From Archegozetes longisetosus (lineage: Eukaryota; Arthropoda; Arachnida; Sarcoptiformes; Trhypochthoniidae): a stretch of DNA of 64,000 nucleotides. Position 1 is the first letter of the stretch, and each line of letters opens with the position of its first letter. A program made the translations under genes and the position numbers. The notes under the pieces are model-generated. The model saw only the letters and a program-made list of their open reading frames with translations, made no database searches and was not told where the DNA came from. Below are positions 36,810 through 49,800 of this stretch, one piece after another. The stretch is from positions 14,991,172 to 15,055,171 of the forward strand of contig JAEMBT020000008.1 in NCBI GenBank assembly GCA_018873245.2. The letters are read 5' to 3'.

Positions 36810-38091
36810 TTACTCAAGTGACAATTTATCTCTTCTGTCGTTTTGTTGTTGATCCTCAGTCTTAATGAATTGCAATCTCTCGCTTTCGATTGATTGATAC
36901 CTATTTATCAAATCATCTAATATTTGCTTGCAAAGCGCAAGTCCTGTGTTTTGCTTTATCTGTAGAATAAGATTTAGATAAGAGAAACTAAACTAACATC
37001 AAACTAAATCTCATACCAAAATCTCATACCATTAACAGAACAAAAAGTTCCCCATATTTAAGATTTTCGCCATCGAATCGGTTTGAATCTCTTCTGGTCC
37101 ACGAGTGCTTTAACTGGAATCGCCAACGAATAAAATAAAAGCGAGAGATTGGACTAATAATTAAAATAAGTTTGAATACAATTAAAAAGGCAATAGTTAA
37201 GGCTAGAAATAAGAACCAGAACCAGAGGAATATGAATATCTTCTCATTATACATATTGACTGGGAGAAGACATAAGGCATCTATCGTTTGAATATTACCC
37301 GACGGACCAAATTTACGGTAATGACACTTGGCCATTCGTGGAAATATCTTAAATGAGTTTCAATTTTAAAAACTCTATGAAGAACTCAGGTTACTTCATA
37401 CCTTAACCATTGGATCGCTTCTAAGTTCGGGATCAGTGTACAAAAACTTGATTACACCGAAACCATAAGTCAAAAATTCTCCATTTAGGAAATAATCAAT
37501 GAAGAAGAGTTGTCCCAAAACATTACAAAAGGCTAAAATCAAGCAAAACAGATAGTTTCGGGCATAACTATCATTACTGTCTCTATTATTAACCATATAA
37601 TTGACGATGAATTTCTTTTTATTATTTCGATTTTCTTGATTAAGGAATTCATTGAAGTCCTCGACAAGATGTTTCATTTTGCCATTCTCGAATCCCTTCC
37701 AAAGCCAACGCGGTATATAAAAACATAAGGATTGAAAGAACAGTATGAACCAAACCCATTGATAGTATATGTGATGATTGATCTGAGCCTCATCTGCATT
37801 CGCATTAACTCCTGGTCCCGGTATTTTAGCGCTGAATCTTTCATCAAAAGCTGTTTTAATAGTATAGGTAGTCTTTATGTAGCAAAACGTATTGATAATC
37901 GAAGATTTCACTGCATTCATGTTATGGTCGCAGTCGATCGGATCTCCAGCCATTTGTTTGGTTGTGATAATAGTAAAGAATACCATTAACAGCATTGAGG
38001 TATACGTACAATGCAACCGAAACAAAGTTCCATCGATATAGCAACTACGATATCTTATAATTTGGACTAAATTTTTGAAAACGTCAATCAT
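36810..38091 (-). CDS. innexin gap-junction channel protein
   Basis: An invertebrate gap-junction subunit with four membrane spans. Three exons: 38091-37402, 37347-37030 and 36959-36810. Introns have GT-AG ends and are all phase 0. The product is 385 residues, typical for the family. The ATG at 38091 gives the family start MIDVFKNLVQ; an in-frame upstream TTG is not needed. Seen: TM1 near residues 22-45, then DPIDC with a second Cys in the first extracellular loop. The innexin signature YYQWV precedes TM2. A third hydrophobic span (LFCLILAFCNVLGQLFF) follows. The second extracellular loop holds Cys pairs at KCHYRKFGPSG and LCLLPVN, before TM4 (IFLWFWFLFLALTIAFLIVF). The four loop cysteines that lock hemichannel docking are conserved. 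The cytoplasmic tail is short and polar. The paralogue (Inx1/2/3 type) cannot be fixed by eye. Confidence 0.95.
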
Positions 38092-38424
38092 TTTATAAAC
38101 TTTTTTCAAGAATCTAAACAAGATTTCAAGTTTATTGAGTGAACAACTAAAACAGTTTAACTTTAGTTATATTGGTTCAAATCGATTGATGACTATTTAA
38201 AACTTTGAGGAAACTCAAATAAACTTTGTAGTAGCGGAAAATAGAGTTCAAATTTGAAATAGCAATCTTTGAGTGCTAATTACTCAGAACTAAATTCAAT
38301 AGCCTCTCTATTTTTCTATTCTCTAATCATGTTACAAACCATAATCATGTAACGTTTGAATTTACTGTTAAATACATAGGAATCTGTATTCAAATTACAT
38401 GTTATTTTGATATCTATGCAGCGA
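38092..38424. other. innexin upstream region
   Basis: 333 bp of AT-rich DNA 5' of the innexin start; promoter expected, but no defensible motif seen. Confidence 0.45.
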
Positions 38425-38815
38425 AATTGACTCTGATTTGCAAGTTTTGCATTGTTATTTGCATTGGGCAGTCTTAGTAGTGCGATGATCAAATCTATCT
38501 CCAGCGTACTCGTTATTATTTTAAATATTAGGTTTATGTCAAGTTAATGCGATCAATTAACTTACAATATGACTCCAGACATGTTTTTAGACTTCAAATT
38601 AAATATAGACACAGACTAAAGTAATTGAAATTAAATTGACTAGACTGAGAAACAATAATTTAAATTAATTGTGAACACTTTGAAAGTCGTATCGTAAGTT
38701 AATTGATCGCATAAGCTTGACATAAACCTAATATTGGAAATAGATTTGATTGTCGCACTACTAAAGGACTGCCCAATACAAATAGCAATGCAAAACTTGC
38801 AAATCAGAATTAACT
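38425..38815. mobile_element. long inverted-repeat MITE (about 390 bp)
   Basis: The left arm (38425-38574) matches the right arm (38815-38685, reverse strand) over about 130 bp, with few mismatches and one 20-base insertion in the left arm. Shared blocks include CTGATTTGCAAGTTTTGCAT, TTGGGCAGTC, AGTAGTGCGA and ATTAGGTTTATGTCAAG, followed by ATGCGATCAATTAACTTAC. The centre is about 110 bp and AT-rich. There is no ORF. The family is unknown; the structure is that of a non-autonomous DNA transposon with long terminal inverted repeats. Confidence 0.8.
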
Positions 38816-39426
38816 GGCTTGTAATATGAATCTTTTTTGAATACTTTCAGACTGATACTTTTTGTTATAAATAGTTTAATTTGTGAAAATTGACTACCAC
38901 TTGGCAACACAAAAGCAATAATATAAGAAGAACCAAATTGATACCATCTTTAGATTAAAGTTCAAATATATTTTACAACTAATTCAAACTAAATCATCAA
39001 AACATTTAGGCGTTTTGATGGTAAACTTGTCTTCAGATACTTTTAAAATTAAATGATTGAAAACAAATTTTTGTAACTATTAAAAATATTAACAATAATT
39101 ATTTTCGGCTTTACTGTGGATTGCCATTTGTATTGTTGAATTTCGTGCTAATATTTACCAAAACCAAACCAAACTGATTGTAAAAATAAGTTAGATTAGG
39201 TCAGCATAGCCTAACATAGCATTTCCGTAATAAAATGAAATTGTATAGCACGAAATGTAATAATACTAGTGACAACGATAGTAAACCTCATTTTCTGATT
39301 GATGTAAACTTTAAAGTACAAATAACTATAAATATCTAATTGAGTTCTCAGTGAAATCTTATATTAGTATGATTGCAGAAATTGATTATCTTTTTAGCTA
39401 ATAAAATTGCAATTCAAAGTTGACAA
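38816..39426. other. noncoding, nothing recognised
   Basis: AT-rich spacer between two transposon relics. No gene seen. Confidence 0.5.
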
Positions 39427-40033
39427 TCTATATAATAAAATGCTTAAATGCTCTTTCTGTACGACCAGTCAAAAACTTTGTTCGTGGTCATCACAGAGAA
39501 ATCAGACTGGTTTCAATGTTTTTCATCTGATACAAAGAGTTGATTAAAGTGTTTTTTAAACTAAAAGTTACCTACTATTCTATTTTTCAATTTCGTGAAT
39601 ACGCCACTTAATTGAAACACAATACGATTTAAATAAGCAGTTCTGAACAAGAAAAGACATTGCACTACATGCAAGTAACTCACACATATAGCAAACGTAA
39701 ACAACGATTAGTAAAATTAAGTTTAATTTTTTTATATTGTTTTAAGATTTTTTTAAAGTGAAATTTGAGGTGTATTTTGTATCTGTGTTTGTGTATGTAA
39801 TTATATTATTACAAATATTAGTGATTGTGATACAAGCAAAAGATTCCACGACTAATAAAGTCGTCGAAGATTTAGTAAGGTTTTAGAGTTATTCTAAGTT
39901 TTTAGACTAATACTAAATGAGAGAAAGAAATTAAAAAATCTCTATTTAGAGAACTATTTATTTGTTGAATAAAGTTTTAAATCTTTATTTTTTATGAACT
40001 TAATAACGGGCTTTTGCCCGTATTTCTAGCTAG
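39427..40033. mobile_element. small non-autonomous Helitron
   Basis: The 5' end TCTATATAATAAAATGCTTA matches the classic Helitron start (TC plus TATATA-rich). The 3' end has a perfect hairpin ACGGGC-TTTT-GCCCGT (40006-40021) followed 12 bases on by a terminal CTAG. The element sits between A (39426) and T (40034), the AT insertion dinucleotide used by Helitrons, with no target duplication. It is 607 bp long with no Rep/helicase ORF. An alternative end at the first CTAG (40029) would not be followed by T. Plus strand is the polarity read from TC to CTAG. Confidence 0.85.
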
Positions 40034-40431
40034 TTCCTAATAAAATATATCAGAGTTTCAGTCATATTCAGTTGGAATTAGTTTGTTTGTTTTTCATATC
40101 ATATTTCAGTATATCTACAATATTAAACCTTTAAGGAGTGAACAACTAATTTTATAACATTATTGTTTAATAATATTTAGGATAATAACAAGAACTTAGT
40201 ATAGAAAACTAGAATTGGTTGAGAATGTAATGAAAATTCTTATTATGACTAGCAAAAACTATTTGACTATTTATTATTGTTTCGATTAGATGATATGTCA
40301 TTTAATAAGTTGTAAATATCCATAAGCTGATTAATAATGAAGAGTATGGTATGAGAAAAAGTCGAACAAGTTGGTGAAGAGAAGTTAGTAATGTCAGCAT
40401 ATAGAAGAGTATGTCATAACCAAATCTTAAG

Positions 40432-40438
<7 letters not shown>
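40034..40438. other. noncoding, nothing recognised
   Basis: AT-rich spacer. The minus-strand ORF 40302-40484 is only a microsatellite translation. Confidence 0.5.

Positions 40439-40465
<27 letters not shown>
40439..40465. repeat. (AG)n microsatellite
   Basis: About 13 AG dinucleotides in noncoding DNA. Confidence 0.9.
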
Positions 40466-40468
<3 letters not shown>

Positions 40469-41105
40469 GGTCTGAATTATGCATTTCCCAGAGTGACTGC
40501 TCTTCTCTTAAGATGTAAACTTTAAACTTAGAGACCTGACCTTACTCAAATAATCCTATATGATCTAAATTATCAGTCTATTCGGCTTTTTAGATTTGTT
40601 CAATCTTTAATACTATTCTATGAACACTACACGTTTGACTGGGTTCCAAACATTATAGAAAACACAAAATATATATATATATATATATATATAGAAAATC
40701 GCTCTAATTTCAAATGACGATGTTTGAATTATTAAATCAATTCTTCAATATTATCAATCATAAGTAAATTTAATTGTAGTATTTTTTTTATCAACAGAGA
40801 TATTCGCACATGACATCGGTTGCAGAAAAAATTTTGAAAACTCAAATAAGTGTGAAGCTTTCAAAAGAAACTTTTCAAATATATCAAAAATTAAGTTTGA
40901 GACAGTTTCAAAATCTACAGAATTTAGAAACATCAGATATCATTAAATGAGTAGAATCTGCTCAATTTCGATGTGATTCGAAAAGTGAACAAATAATCTA
41001 AAGTGATATTGAGAAATCTCGATTGTAGCAATGCTTTCAAAAAATGCAGATTTCAAGTAATGGAAAGTTATTGAATAAATTGTAACACAAATAATTTATT
41101 AACAA
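40466..41105. other. noncoding with a (TA)n run at 40669-40693
   Basis: Contains about 12 TA dinucleotides. Otherwise AT-rich. A minus-strand AATAAA (TTTATT, 41095-41100) lies five bases beyond the PIGL stop codon and may be its poly(A) signal. Confidence 0.55.
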
Positions 41106-41864
41106 TTAAACCCTTTTTAATTGATTGATAAACATATATCTAGATGTAATACAGTATAAATACCTAAACCATAACATTTGACTCTTATGTTTATGCAATG
41201 CTTTTAATAATTTGAAATAATCACTAAATGATATGACATTCAACTTATGATCATTTGTTGAATTGACTAAATTCAATAACAAAGTAATAGGAAGTTCAAA
41301 GAAAGATAAATATTTGCGTAGAATAGATATGGATTCCAATACATAGATTTGGACATTATTCAAGTTGAGTTCTAAGATAGTTTGATATAAGACTCTATGA
41401 TTGAGGTGACCGCTAATGCCGTAATCATCAAAACTAACAATACAATCAATACTGTGTTTATCAACAAAGTCCATTATATATTGCCTAACAACCGATTTAT
41501 GCCACCAAACATCTGGCATATCTTCCAATCGATTGTCATCAACCACTTCAACCGAAGTGATGCCCAACTGATGGCAGGCTTTCTTCAATTCTTCAGTTCT
41601 TAGTTGTCCTAACCCGTAATGATTTCCATTAGAAAGACATAAAATAAAGAGTTTTTTGTGAATCAATTGAGCAGCATTTTGAGAATTTGGGGCGGTTTGC
41701 AATTCAGAAATGATGGTTGGCCCGAAAAACATGGTCTCGTCGTCCGGATGTGCGGTCACTAACAATAAATTCTTTTTATTTATTTTGTTCGTTGACTTCG
41801 AAACAGTTTTTAATAGTAATATCGATATTATTAAATATAAAATAAATATTATTTCTAATAACAT
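41106..41864 (-). CDS. PIGL: N-acetylglucosaminyl-phosphatidylinositol de-N-acetylase
   Basis: Removes the acetyl group from GlcNAc-PI, the second step of GPI-anchor synthesis, at the cytosolic face of the ER. The start at 41864 gives 252 residues, the same length as human PIGL, and puts the membrane anchor first (MLLEIIFILYLIISILLL). The metal-binding AHPDDE motif follows in TAHPDDETMFFGP, then CLSNGNHYGLG, and GISGHLNHR, which supplies the third zinc-ligand region. All key residues are present, so the enzyme should be active. The frame stays open for 49 codons upstream with another ATG at 42002 (MAYNIKDVLC); that would place about 46 polar residues before the anchor. I prefer the shorter form. 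No intron. The gene is isolated, more than 1.8 kb from its neighbours. Confidence 0.94.
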   Translation of the reverse strand: MLLEIIFILYLIISILLLKTVSKSTNKINKKNLLLVTAHPDDETMFFGPTIISELQTAPNSQNAAQLIHKKLFILCLSNGNHYGLGQLRTEELKKACHQLGITSVEVVDDNRLEDMPDVWWHKSVVRQYIMDFVDKHSIDCIVSFDDYGISGHLNHRVLYQTILELNLNNVQIYVLESISILRKYLSFFELPITLLLNLVNSTNDHKLNVISFSDYFKLLKALHKHKSQMLWFRYLYCITSRYMFINQLKRV

Positions 41865-43848
41865 TTTGATCGCTCTTTTGTTTATGTCTATTAATTGTGC
41901 ATAAATTTCGTCGTTAAATTTGGCGCCTTTTCTGCTATTATTGTATTGCTTTAAAGCGTGTATTTGTCGTAAACAAAGAACGTCTTTTATGTTATATGCC
42001 ATGCAGTGCAATAACTAAAGCACTGAATTGCAATGAACCTACTCTAGGATTGTTTTATAGTCCGAGCTTACGTTAGTTTAAGGCTTTTTAATGATTAAGT
42101 CTAATTAAAAATTATCAGATTCATTTGAGAAGCAACGCAACAGTAATTATTTTGTACTTTCCAAGTCTTATAATCATACTCCTAATAAAGAAGCAATCAC
42201 TTGTAATTAAAATGATTTTGCGTTGATTCAAAAGTATTTAAATGCTAGTGAAAAGTTTTCAGTCTAAATAACATACTGTACACTCGATAAATGAATTGGA
42301 TTGTTTAACACCAAACAATCATATTAATGACTTGTCAATCTTCGAAACATTTATTATCACGATTTGGATCCTAGAGAAAACTTACTGCTAACAATAAAAA
42401 CTTATTACTAATTAAGAAACCTCATAAGTAATATGAAAATGTGATGAAAACTTAAGCTACTCTTTACCTCTACTGATGAGAGCATATTTTCGTTTTTATC
42501 TTAATGTGAAATAATAATCAAGTGAATATTCAAAACTGTGCTCAATCTTGAGTCTTTAAATGTTGGACTTTACAGTTTTAATAGTAAGATGTGGTTTAAA
42601 TCCTAAAGTAATTGATTATTGTTCGACATAGTAACAGAAATGAAAACATACTCTCATTAATAGAGGCAGGAGCGACTTATGTTTTTTTAATCAGTAATAG
42701 GTCTTCATTGTTGTTAATAAGCTTTTGTAAGATTGAAATGGTGAAAAATTCAAACGGAGATAATAAATGTTTAGAAAGTTGACAAGTCTTATCAAATTGA
42801 GTGACGCAAATGAATGCAATTTATTTATTGACTGTATAGTAACCTGTTATGCAAGATATAAGAGCTAAGAAATGAATCAAACGTTTTTATAAGCCAATAA
42901 CTGAAAAGTCAAAGCATATAAATTATGAATTCAATTGAATTCAAATCTGCTATATCTTAAATTTTATAAACAAAATTATGTGACTTTATTTCAAAAGATC
43001 AACTTATAAAACTTGAGTTCAACTGTAAAGAAAAGGTAGCAATGAGCTTAAGCTCTCGAAAACTTAATAAAACTAGAATTTAAGTTATCTGGATCATTCA
43101 AATAAGTTTTTAAAAGGTTTGGATTTGCAATTTTTATATCCTTTTCAGTAATAAATTATACGAAGTAACAGCAAATCAAATGCCTATAAAATTGATTTGA
43201 AAATATGAATTCAAATTTACTCATTTTGTATTGCTGTTGGAGTTTATTAAATCTCATAAAATTTAATCATTTGATTAATTTTTATAATATGCTTTAAACG
43301 AGTCTCAACAATGTATCCCAACTGTAGAGTTGAAAACTTGTAAAAAGTTTCTTTTTGTTCTAGATGGTAAGGATTTACGATATAGATATGATAGTTATCT
43401 TAATTTATACTGAAGAGGTTTGATTTTGAAATTAGAAAACTTGTATATAATTGCAAGATTAGTACTTTATAAGCACTGGTTGTCAAAACAGAACTTAACA
43501 TAACTTTTGACTTTAATTCATATAAAATTTGTTATTATAATTCATATACCCTTAAGAACATTAAATTTATTCGTCATTTATAATACAAATAATTTAACAA
43601 CAAATTCTTTTTGAAAATAAAAAATAAATATTTACTGTATAGGAATCTGTAAATAGGAATAAATTATTTAAATGGCAAATAATGGTATTTATATAAGAGA
43701 AGTGTTTATCATTCATAAGAACAACTATATAGATATGGTCTATAACTGAGTAAATGTTTCAATATAGCAAATGATCAAGTGGTTTAGGATTGGTCTTGGG
43801 TTAGTATTGGTCTTGGTTTAGCATTCACATTCGTTTACCAATCTTGCT
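41865..43848. other. noncoding: PIGL 5' side and Oaz 3' flank
   Basis: The first 150 bp carry the in-frame upstream extension of PIGL. The remainder is AT-rich without ORFs, repeats or RNA genes. A GGTCTTGG-type duplication (TTGGTCTTGGGTTAG / TTGGTCTTGGTTTAG) sits at 43790-43820, just beyond the Oaz stop codon. Confidence 0.45.
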
Positions 43849-46800
43849 TTAGCAATGATGGCATTTGTAATGCAATTTACTCATCTCTTTACGCGCAAAC
43901 TTTTTGCCGCAGACATTACACGAAAAACGCTTTTCATTAATGGCAGATTGATTATCGAAATCATCCTTTAAGTGATCATGCGATGACTTTAGATGAAGCT
44001 TAAGATGACATTCCAATGGGAATTCTTTGCCACACTCTATACACTTAAACCTGTCATCGCTGGCGATATCAGCGTTGGAGCCCTCGGAGCACTTGTCGCA
44101 ATCGATGTCCTCTTCGCTATCATCATGTTCAACCATTGAATGGTTGTCTAATTCGGTGGGAAACCAAAATTTCTGCTGGCATTGCCCACAAGAAAATGGC
44201 CTATCATTTAGGTGTTCGTCAAACATATGTCCCTGAATTAGTTGTGATGAGTTGAATGTGACACTCGTCGAACATAAATGACACTTATATTCATTGCCAC
44301 CATTAAAGTTATGCTCTATTAGATGACACTGAAGTTTAGCCGGAGTATCGAACTCTTTATCACATAGTTTACATTGAATCGATCCTTCATTCATCATATG
44401 CTGGTGAACGTGTTCTTTGATTTGCAACTCGCTTAGAAACGATTCCTGACATTTAATACACTGATATCTTTTACTCGTAACAGTCATGTCGTCTGCAGAG
44501 TCCGGAACGCAATTAGCTGTTTTTGGTGAACTATTATTACAGTTATTATTCTCTGGATCAGGTTTAATTAAGTTTAATTTGGACTCAGAAACGACAGGAC
44601 TATCGGCATCTCTACTGCTATTCGACGAATGATTGCTATCATTAGTGCTACGATTGTCGCAGTGATATCTGGCATGCAAATCAATCTCGAGTTCGCTCAT
44701 TAAGGTTTGCTTACATACAACACATGCGACTGGAAACAAGGCATTGATAGCTGAAGAGTCAGTGGAATTATTTATATTATTGTGCCTCGCAAAGTGTTTC
44801 ATATAATCATCTTTGCTATTAATCTTTGCGTGACATTCCAGGCATTGAGAGGCACCGAATATGCAGTGCTTTTTTAACTTATGTTCAGCCAATTCGCTAA
44901 TTGAAGGCAACAACTCATCGCAAATGTTGCACTTATTGTTTATTTTATTGATACTATTCATGGCAACACTATTATTACATTTATGTTCAGTTTTTATGTG
45001 AGATTCCAGTTCTGAAGTACTTTTAAAATTATTGCTCGAACAGAACTCACATTTGAGATGATTCGAAGCTCTCTTCAGTTGTTTTCCACTACTTTGTGAA
45101 ATAGTGGGGGACTTATCGACATTGAGTGCATTAGTTTTAGTTAGTTTTTGTTGATGCGAATGTTCAATCTCTATGTGTCGCTCCAATAAGTATTCAATAT
45201 TAAACTCTTCTGAACAATATTTACATCGGTAGTAGGCTTTCGATCCAAATAATGGGAAGGCGGCGCCCAATTGTGGCTGAGCTGCAGAAATATGAGAGTT
45301 TGACTGAAAATGAACTAACTTGACATGAAGTTTAAAGTCGTGTTCGTTATTCCAGTACTCGCCGCAAATGTTGCACTTGAATATTTTGCATTCATTACTG
45401 TGTTTGACTGCAAAGTGTACTTGTATTGAAACTTTACTGTCAAACATATCACGACAAAGTGAACATTGATAGAGATGATGCGCGTGAATGTCCATTAAGT
45501 GCTTTTGTAGCTCATCCGGTTTTGTAAACATTTTAGTACAACACTCGCACCCGTAGTTTGTTGTAACAGTTCCCATATGACAATTGAGTAAATGAGTTTC
45601 CAAATCTGAACTTATAGTTTCTCCGCAATACGGGCATTGATGTTGATGGACAGCCATTTGATGGCTTTGATGCTGTTGTTGTGATGCTATCAAATGAGAC
45701 TTTAAGTGAATACGAAACGATTCAAAATCATGGAATGCTGGCGATGGAGAACATTGATTGCATAGAAGTGGTAACGGAGTCGGTTGTGGTGGAGTCGGTG
45801 TTGTCGGCGTCACTATCAGTGGCGATTTGCTCACTTTTGCCTTCTTTGGTGATGGCGGAGATGCCGAGCCGTTTGGAAGACCTGAGTGTATTTGCATCAA
45901 GTCATTTGCGGGCGTCAGTGCGGGTATGGGTGGCGGAGGCATCAATGACTGCCAGTTGGGAAGCGCTGCGCTCTGACAGAAAGAGTTCTGTAATAGTCCT
46001 GCAAATAGCAAATGATGCAAATGTGCTTGTCTTATATGAGTTTCGAGTGAACTACACTTTATTCCACAGAAACCGCACGTTAATTGTATTTGTTGCTGGT
46101 CTTGAAGTGGCTGAGAATTATTACTTGGGCTCAGACTGTTTCTGCTCACCATATCTGATGAAACCTTTATTTGCATAAAAGATAAATGTGACGAATAAAG
46201 TATTTTTATTGAAGATAAGATCGCCGCCAAAGTTAGCGCATTACTTATATATTTGATTATGAGCTGATCATATAATAAACATGAATAGTAGTCACCCAAA
46301 GACTTAAGGAATATGCAAATCTGATTCTAAGCTTATATCATATATATTTTGTGATAACTGCCAACTTTAATATACTTTAAAATATAAATATGAATATGAA
46401 AGCCATTTGGAAGAGAAAAAGTTGCATGAATTATCGAAACAAATTGAAATAAGTAGGAAATCAGACACGAGAGATATTATCTGATGGACAAAAAATGAAG
46501 CCTTAATACCTTATTAGTTGGAGTCTCTCCGCGATTTTCGTGCCTCAATGAGTTTGTGTTCATAGTTATGCTTTTATTGTCGCTATTATTATTAACCGTT
46601 CCATTGTTATTGTTGCCATTATTATTAAGACTGTTGCTGTTATTGATGCCGGCATTAGTAATGTTGTTGTTGTTTCTTTTGTGGTTTTGCATATGACTTG
46701 TTAGGGCTATCATAGAGACAATAAGAACTTAATAGGTTATTGGCGCCGATTTTATAATATAAACTTGATATCTAACTTTTCCATTCTTTATCTTTCATAT

Positions 46801-49800
46801 GCTAAATCTAACTTCTTATTTTATCTTACTTTTACTATTTTTTGTGGCAATTAGTATGTATGAAATAATTATCATTCAGTTTAGAAGTTTAAACGGAATG
46901 TCTTTGAGGAGGAATAAGAATGTGTTTGGGAATAGTCGGTTACCTGCAGCGGTATTATATCCTCTGTTGCAAATAGCGCATTGAAATGGCTTCATTTGGT
47001 CATGAGTTTTCATGTGAATCTTGAGATGATCGCTGCGTGAAAAGGCTGATTCGCAATGACAGCATCGATAACGCTTATCGCCTTACGAACAGATCAGATT
47101 TCAAATTAAGAAATACAGACAAACCAACAACTTTTCTAATAAATTCAATCGCAAACGATTGAACTGATAGTGAGCTTTTCAATTAAAAACTAATTTAACC
47201 AATCGGTTGGTTATCTTTTTCATTTTGAAAGAGTTAGATAGAGAAGAGGTCTCATACGAAATCTTATATAAAGTCTTACACGAGTCTTAGATAGAAAAGT
47301 AGCTGCAAAGTAGACAAACATTCGCATACCTGTGTGTAGTTTTACGTGACGATCACGACTTCTTTTATGTTTGAAGAGTCGTTGACAATAATCACAACGG
47401 AATGGCATTTGGTCAGAATGTATCTGAAGGGAGCCAACAAACAAAATAAAAACCGTAAATAAGATATAACCGCAGAGTATAGAAGTGAAAAGCTGTGCAT
47501 AAATATTACGCGTCTATTAAGAGAATAGAGCGTTGAGTGAATTGTAGAAAGAAATTGAGAGATCTAGTGATGTCTAAAAATTCAGTTGGAGAGTTTTGGC
47601 AGGAGATAATTAAGACAGCAGTGGAAGTACATTGACTAGTATAGAGACATTGACGTTGGGCCTGATTCTAGTGATTTTCTGTATGAATCTGCCCTATATT
47701 TACTGGCTTTAATCGGAAACACAGCGGGTGGCAGTGGTAGAGGCACCCCAGCCTGCCTCAGGTATAATTGCAGGTGATTTGGGTGGTCTTTTTCAGTCGA
47801 TTCCCCCTCGAACATGCTATAAGCCTATGTGTTCCTCTCTTTTCAGTCTAATACATCCTTATTGTGGTTGTGCTTTGCCTTCACTTTCAAGTTCATTAGG
47901 CGCTTCGCTTTTGCTTGATTTCTTAATCTTGAGCAGCCCTCAGCCCTCTGTTCATCTATATGATGACCAAAGTGTTCCCAAGGACAACAAGCGTAAAAAC
48001 ATTTTGCAATGGGTGAAGCACTAGGGCTTAGAGAAGAGAAAGACTTAGCGAGGGCTGACTAAAGTTAATGTTAGAGCTTCTCAATAGTGATATGCCTGGG
48101 AGCAAGACAGGTGGACCGCCACCACTAATAAAGACATCGTTGGCATCGCTGCTGCATTTGGTGTGGGGTGCGAGCAGTGTATAGTTAAGGGATAAATCTT
48201 TAATATTTCTCTATACAGGTAAAGGTATATGGTTTGAGACCATCACTCGGGAGACAGTGTCACTACGGGGGGACAGTGTCACTACAGGTGGGGGACAGAT
48301 GGGTCAGAGTATCCCATGAGTCAAATGCTCACGAGTTAAGCCAAGCTATGGCAAGGCAGATGGTAGTATCTGAATAAATCAATAGATGCACAACCGTCAC
48401 AATGATGACAATTGAATCTATTTTTCGATTGGCGTCTCTCTTACCTGTTCGTGCCTTTTCAGATACGATAGTCTTGGAAATGCTTTATCACAGAATGTAC
48501 ACGGATATGGTGTTCCTTCTGTTACACCGATAGTGTATGACATTTGCATCTCATCAATGCTCGATGAAGACGTTGTCTCACTTGAAGCTGTGGTTTCAGT
48601 TGGACTGCACGGTGTAGTCATCCCTAATTAAAACGTAAAACACATTCATATAATTATAGAGTTGTTTGAGAGAAACTAAGTTTTCTAGCAATAAACTTAA
48701 TAAAAGGTTAGGTGACTAACTGTGAGGTTTTAACAGTTGAGACTTCATTATAAATAAGGAGTTATAGTGAACGATGAGTTGAGTAGGTTTAGTATAAGTT
48801 AAGTAAGTTTACTATAAGTTAATAGTGGACCACTTATTCAATAAAAAGCTGAATCAACTTCATCTCAGACAAACTGGCTTTTAGTATAAGTGTTTAACAG
48901 ATAGTATAAACTGTATCTATGAACCAAAACTTATTCAATACACGACACATATCCACACTTCACTATGTTTTGGACTTGTTTGAGAAGATAGCGTAAATAC
49001 TGACTCTATTACTTCTTAGCGGGACTTGAGGATAGCCCAACCCATGAACAGCTCAAGTTCGCTAAATTATGGTGAGTACAGTTCGGTCAGTGGAAGTGAG
49101 GAGGAGTGGGGGTATCACACTATCATTGGGGTGGAGAGAGAGACACAGAGAAAGGCGAACAGGCCATCAAAGTGGTGAAGTGAAGTGGTGGTGTACTGAC
49201 CCTAAACTTTGGAATATCGCCAGTCTTCAGATATCACTATAAAGACTGCTCTATACTCTCTTTATGAGTGCCAAATATATATATCATATGTTATACAGTT
49301 GAATGTCTAATACCTGGCAATGGCCTCAACCTAACCATTTCAGTACAATTTCAACAAAATCCAAATTTTAGAGCTCATTCTTGTCTTTCCCCCCAAACCA
49401 TTGCCCCTCGAAAGGGCTCTCCACTCGACTAAATATCTCAATCTGTGGCTTCAAGTCAACAGTGATTGACATTGAATTGTGGGTGCGACTGGCTTTAGAT
49501 GCGCACCACCAACACATCCAACACATACTTACCATTCTCTAGAATAAAGTCAGAATAGAGAGCAACACAACAATGTGTATAACAACACCTGGACACGAAC
49601 GAACCCCATCTTTAGGACCATCACATCAGATGGTTTTGGCACTATTTTGCTTGGTTTCAATAGAAGTTGTTGGGCAAAAGTCCAATTTAATTAAGGCAAC
49701 AAATAATGAAACGCCTAAAGCAAAGCATGCGAATCGTTTGCGTGCATCTGATGAGTGACCGAATGGCGAACGCGGACACGAAGCCACAATTCTTCTGGAA

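Noticed and set aside
47728..48024. 98-codon plus-strand ORF as a nested gene in Oaz
   Set aside because: It lacks an ATG start, has no recognisable domain, and lies within an intron with no supporting splice or poly(A) context.
49573..49758. Plus-strand ORF within Oaz intron 3
   Set aside because: It is antisense to an intron, has no motif and no flanking splice signals.
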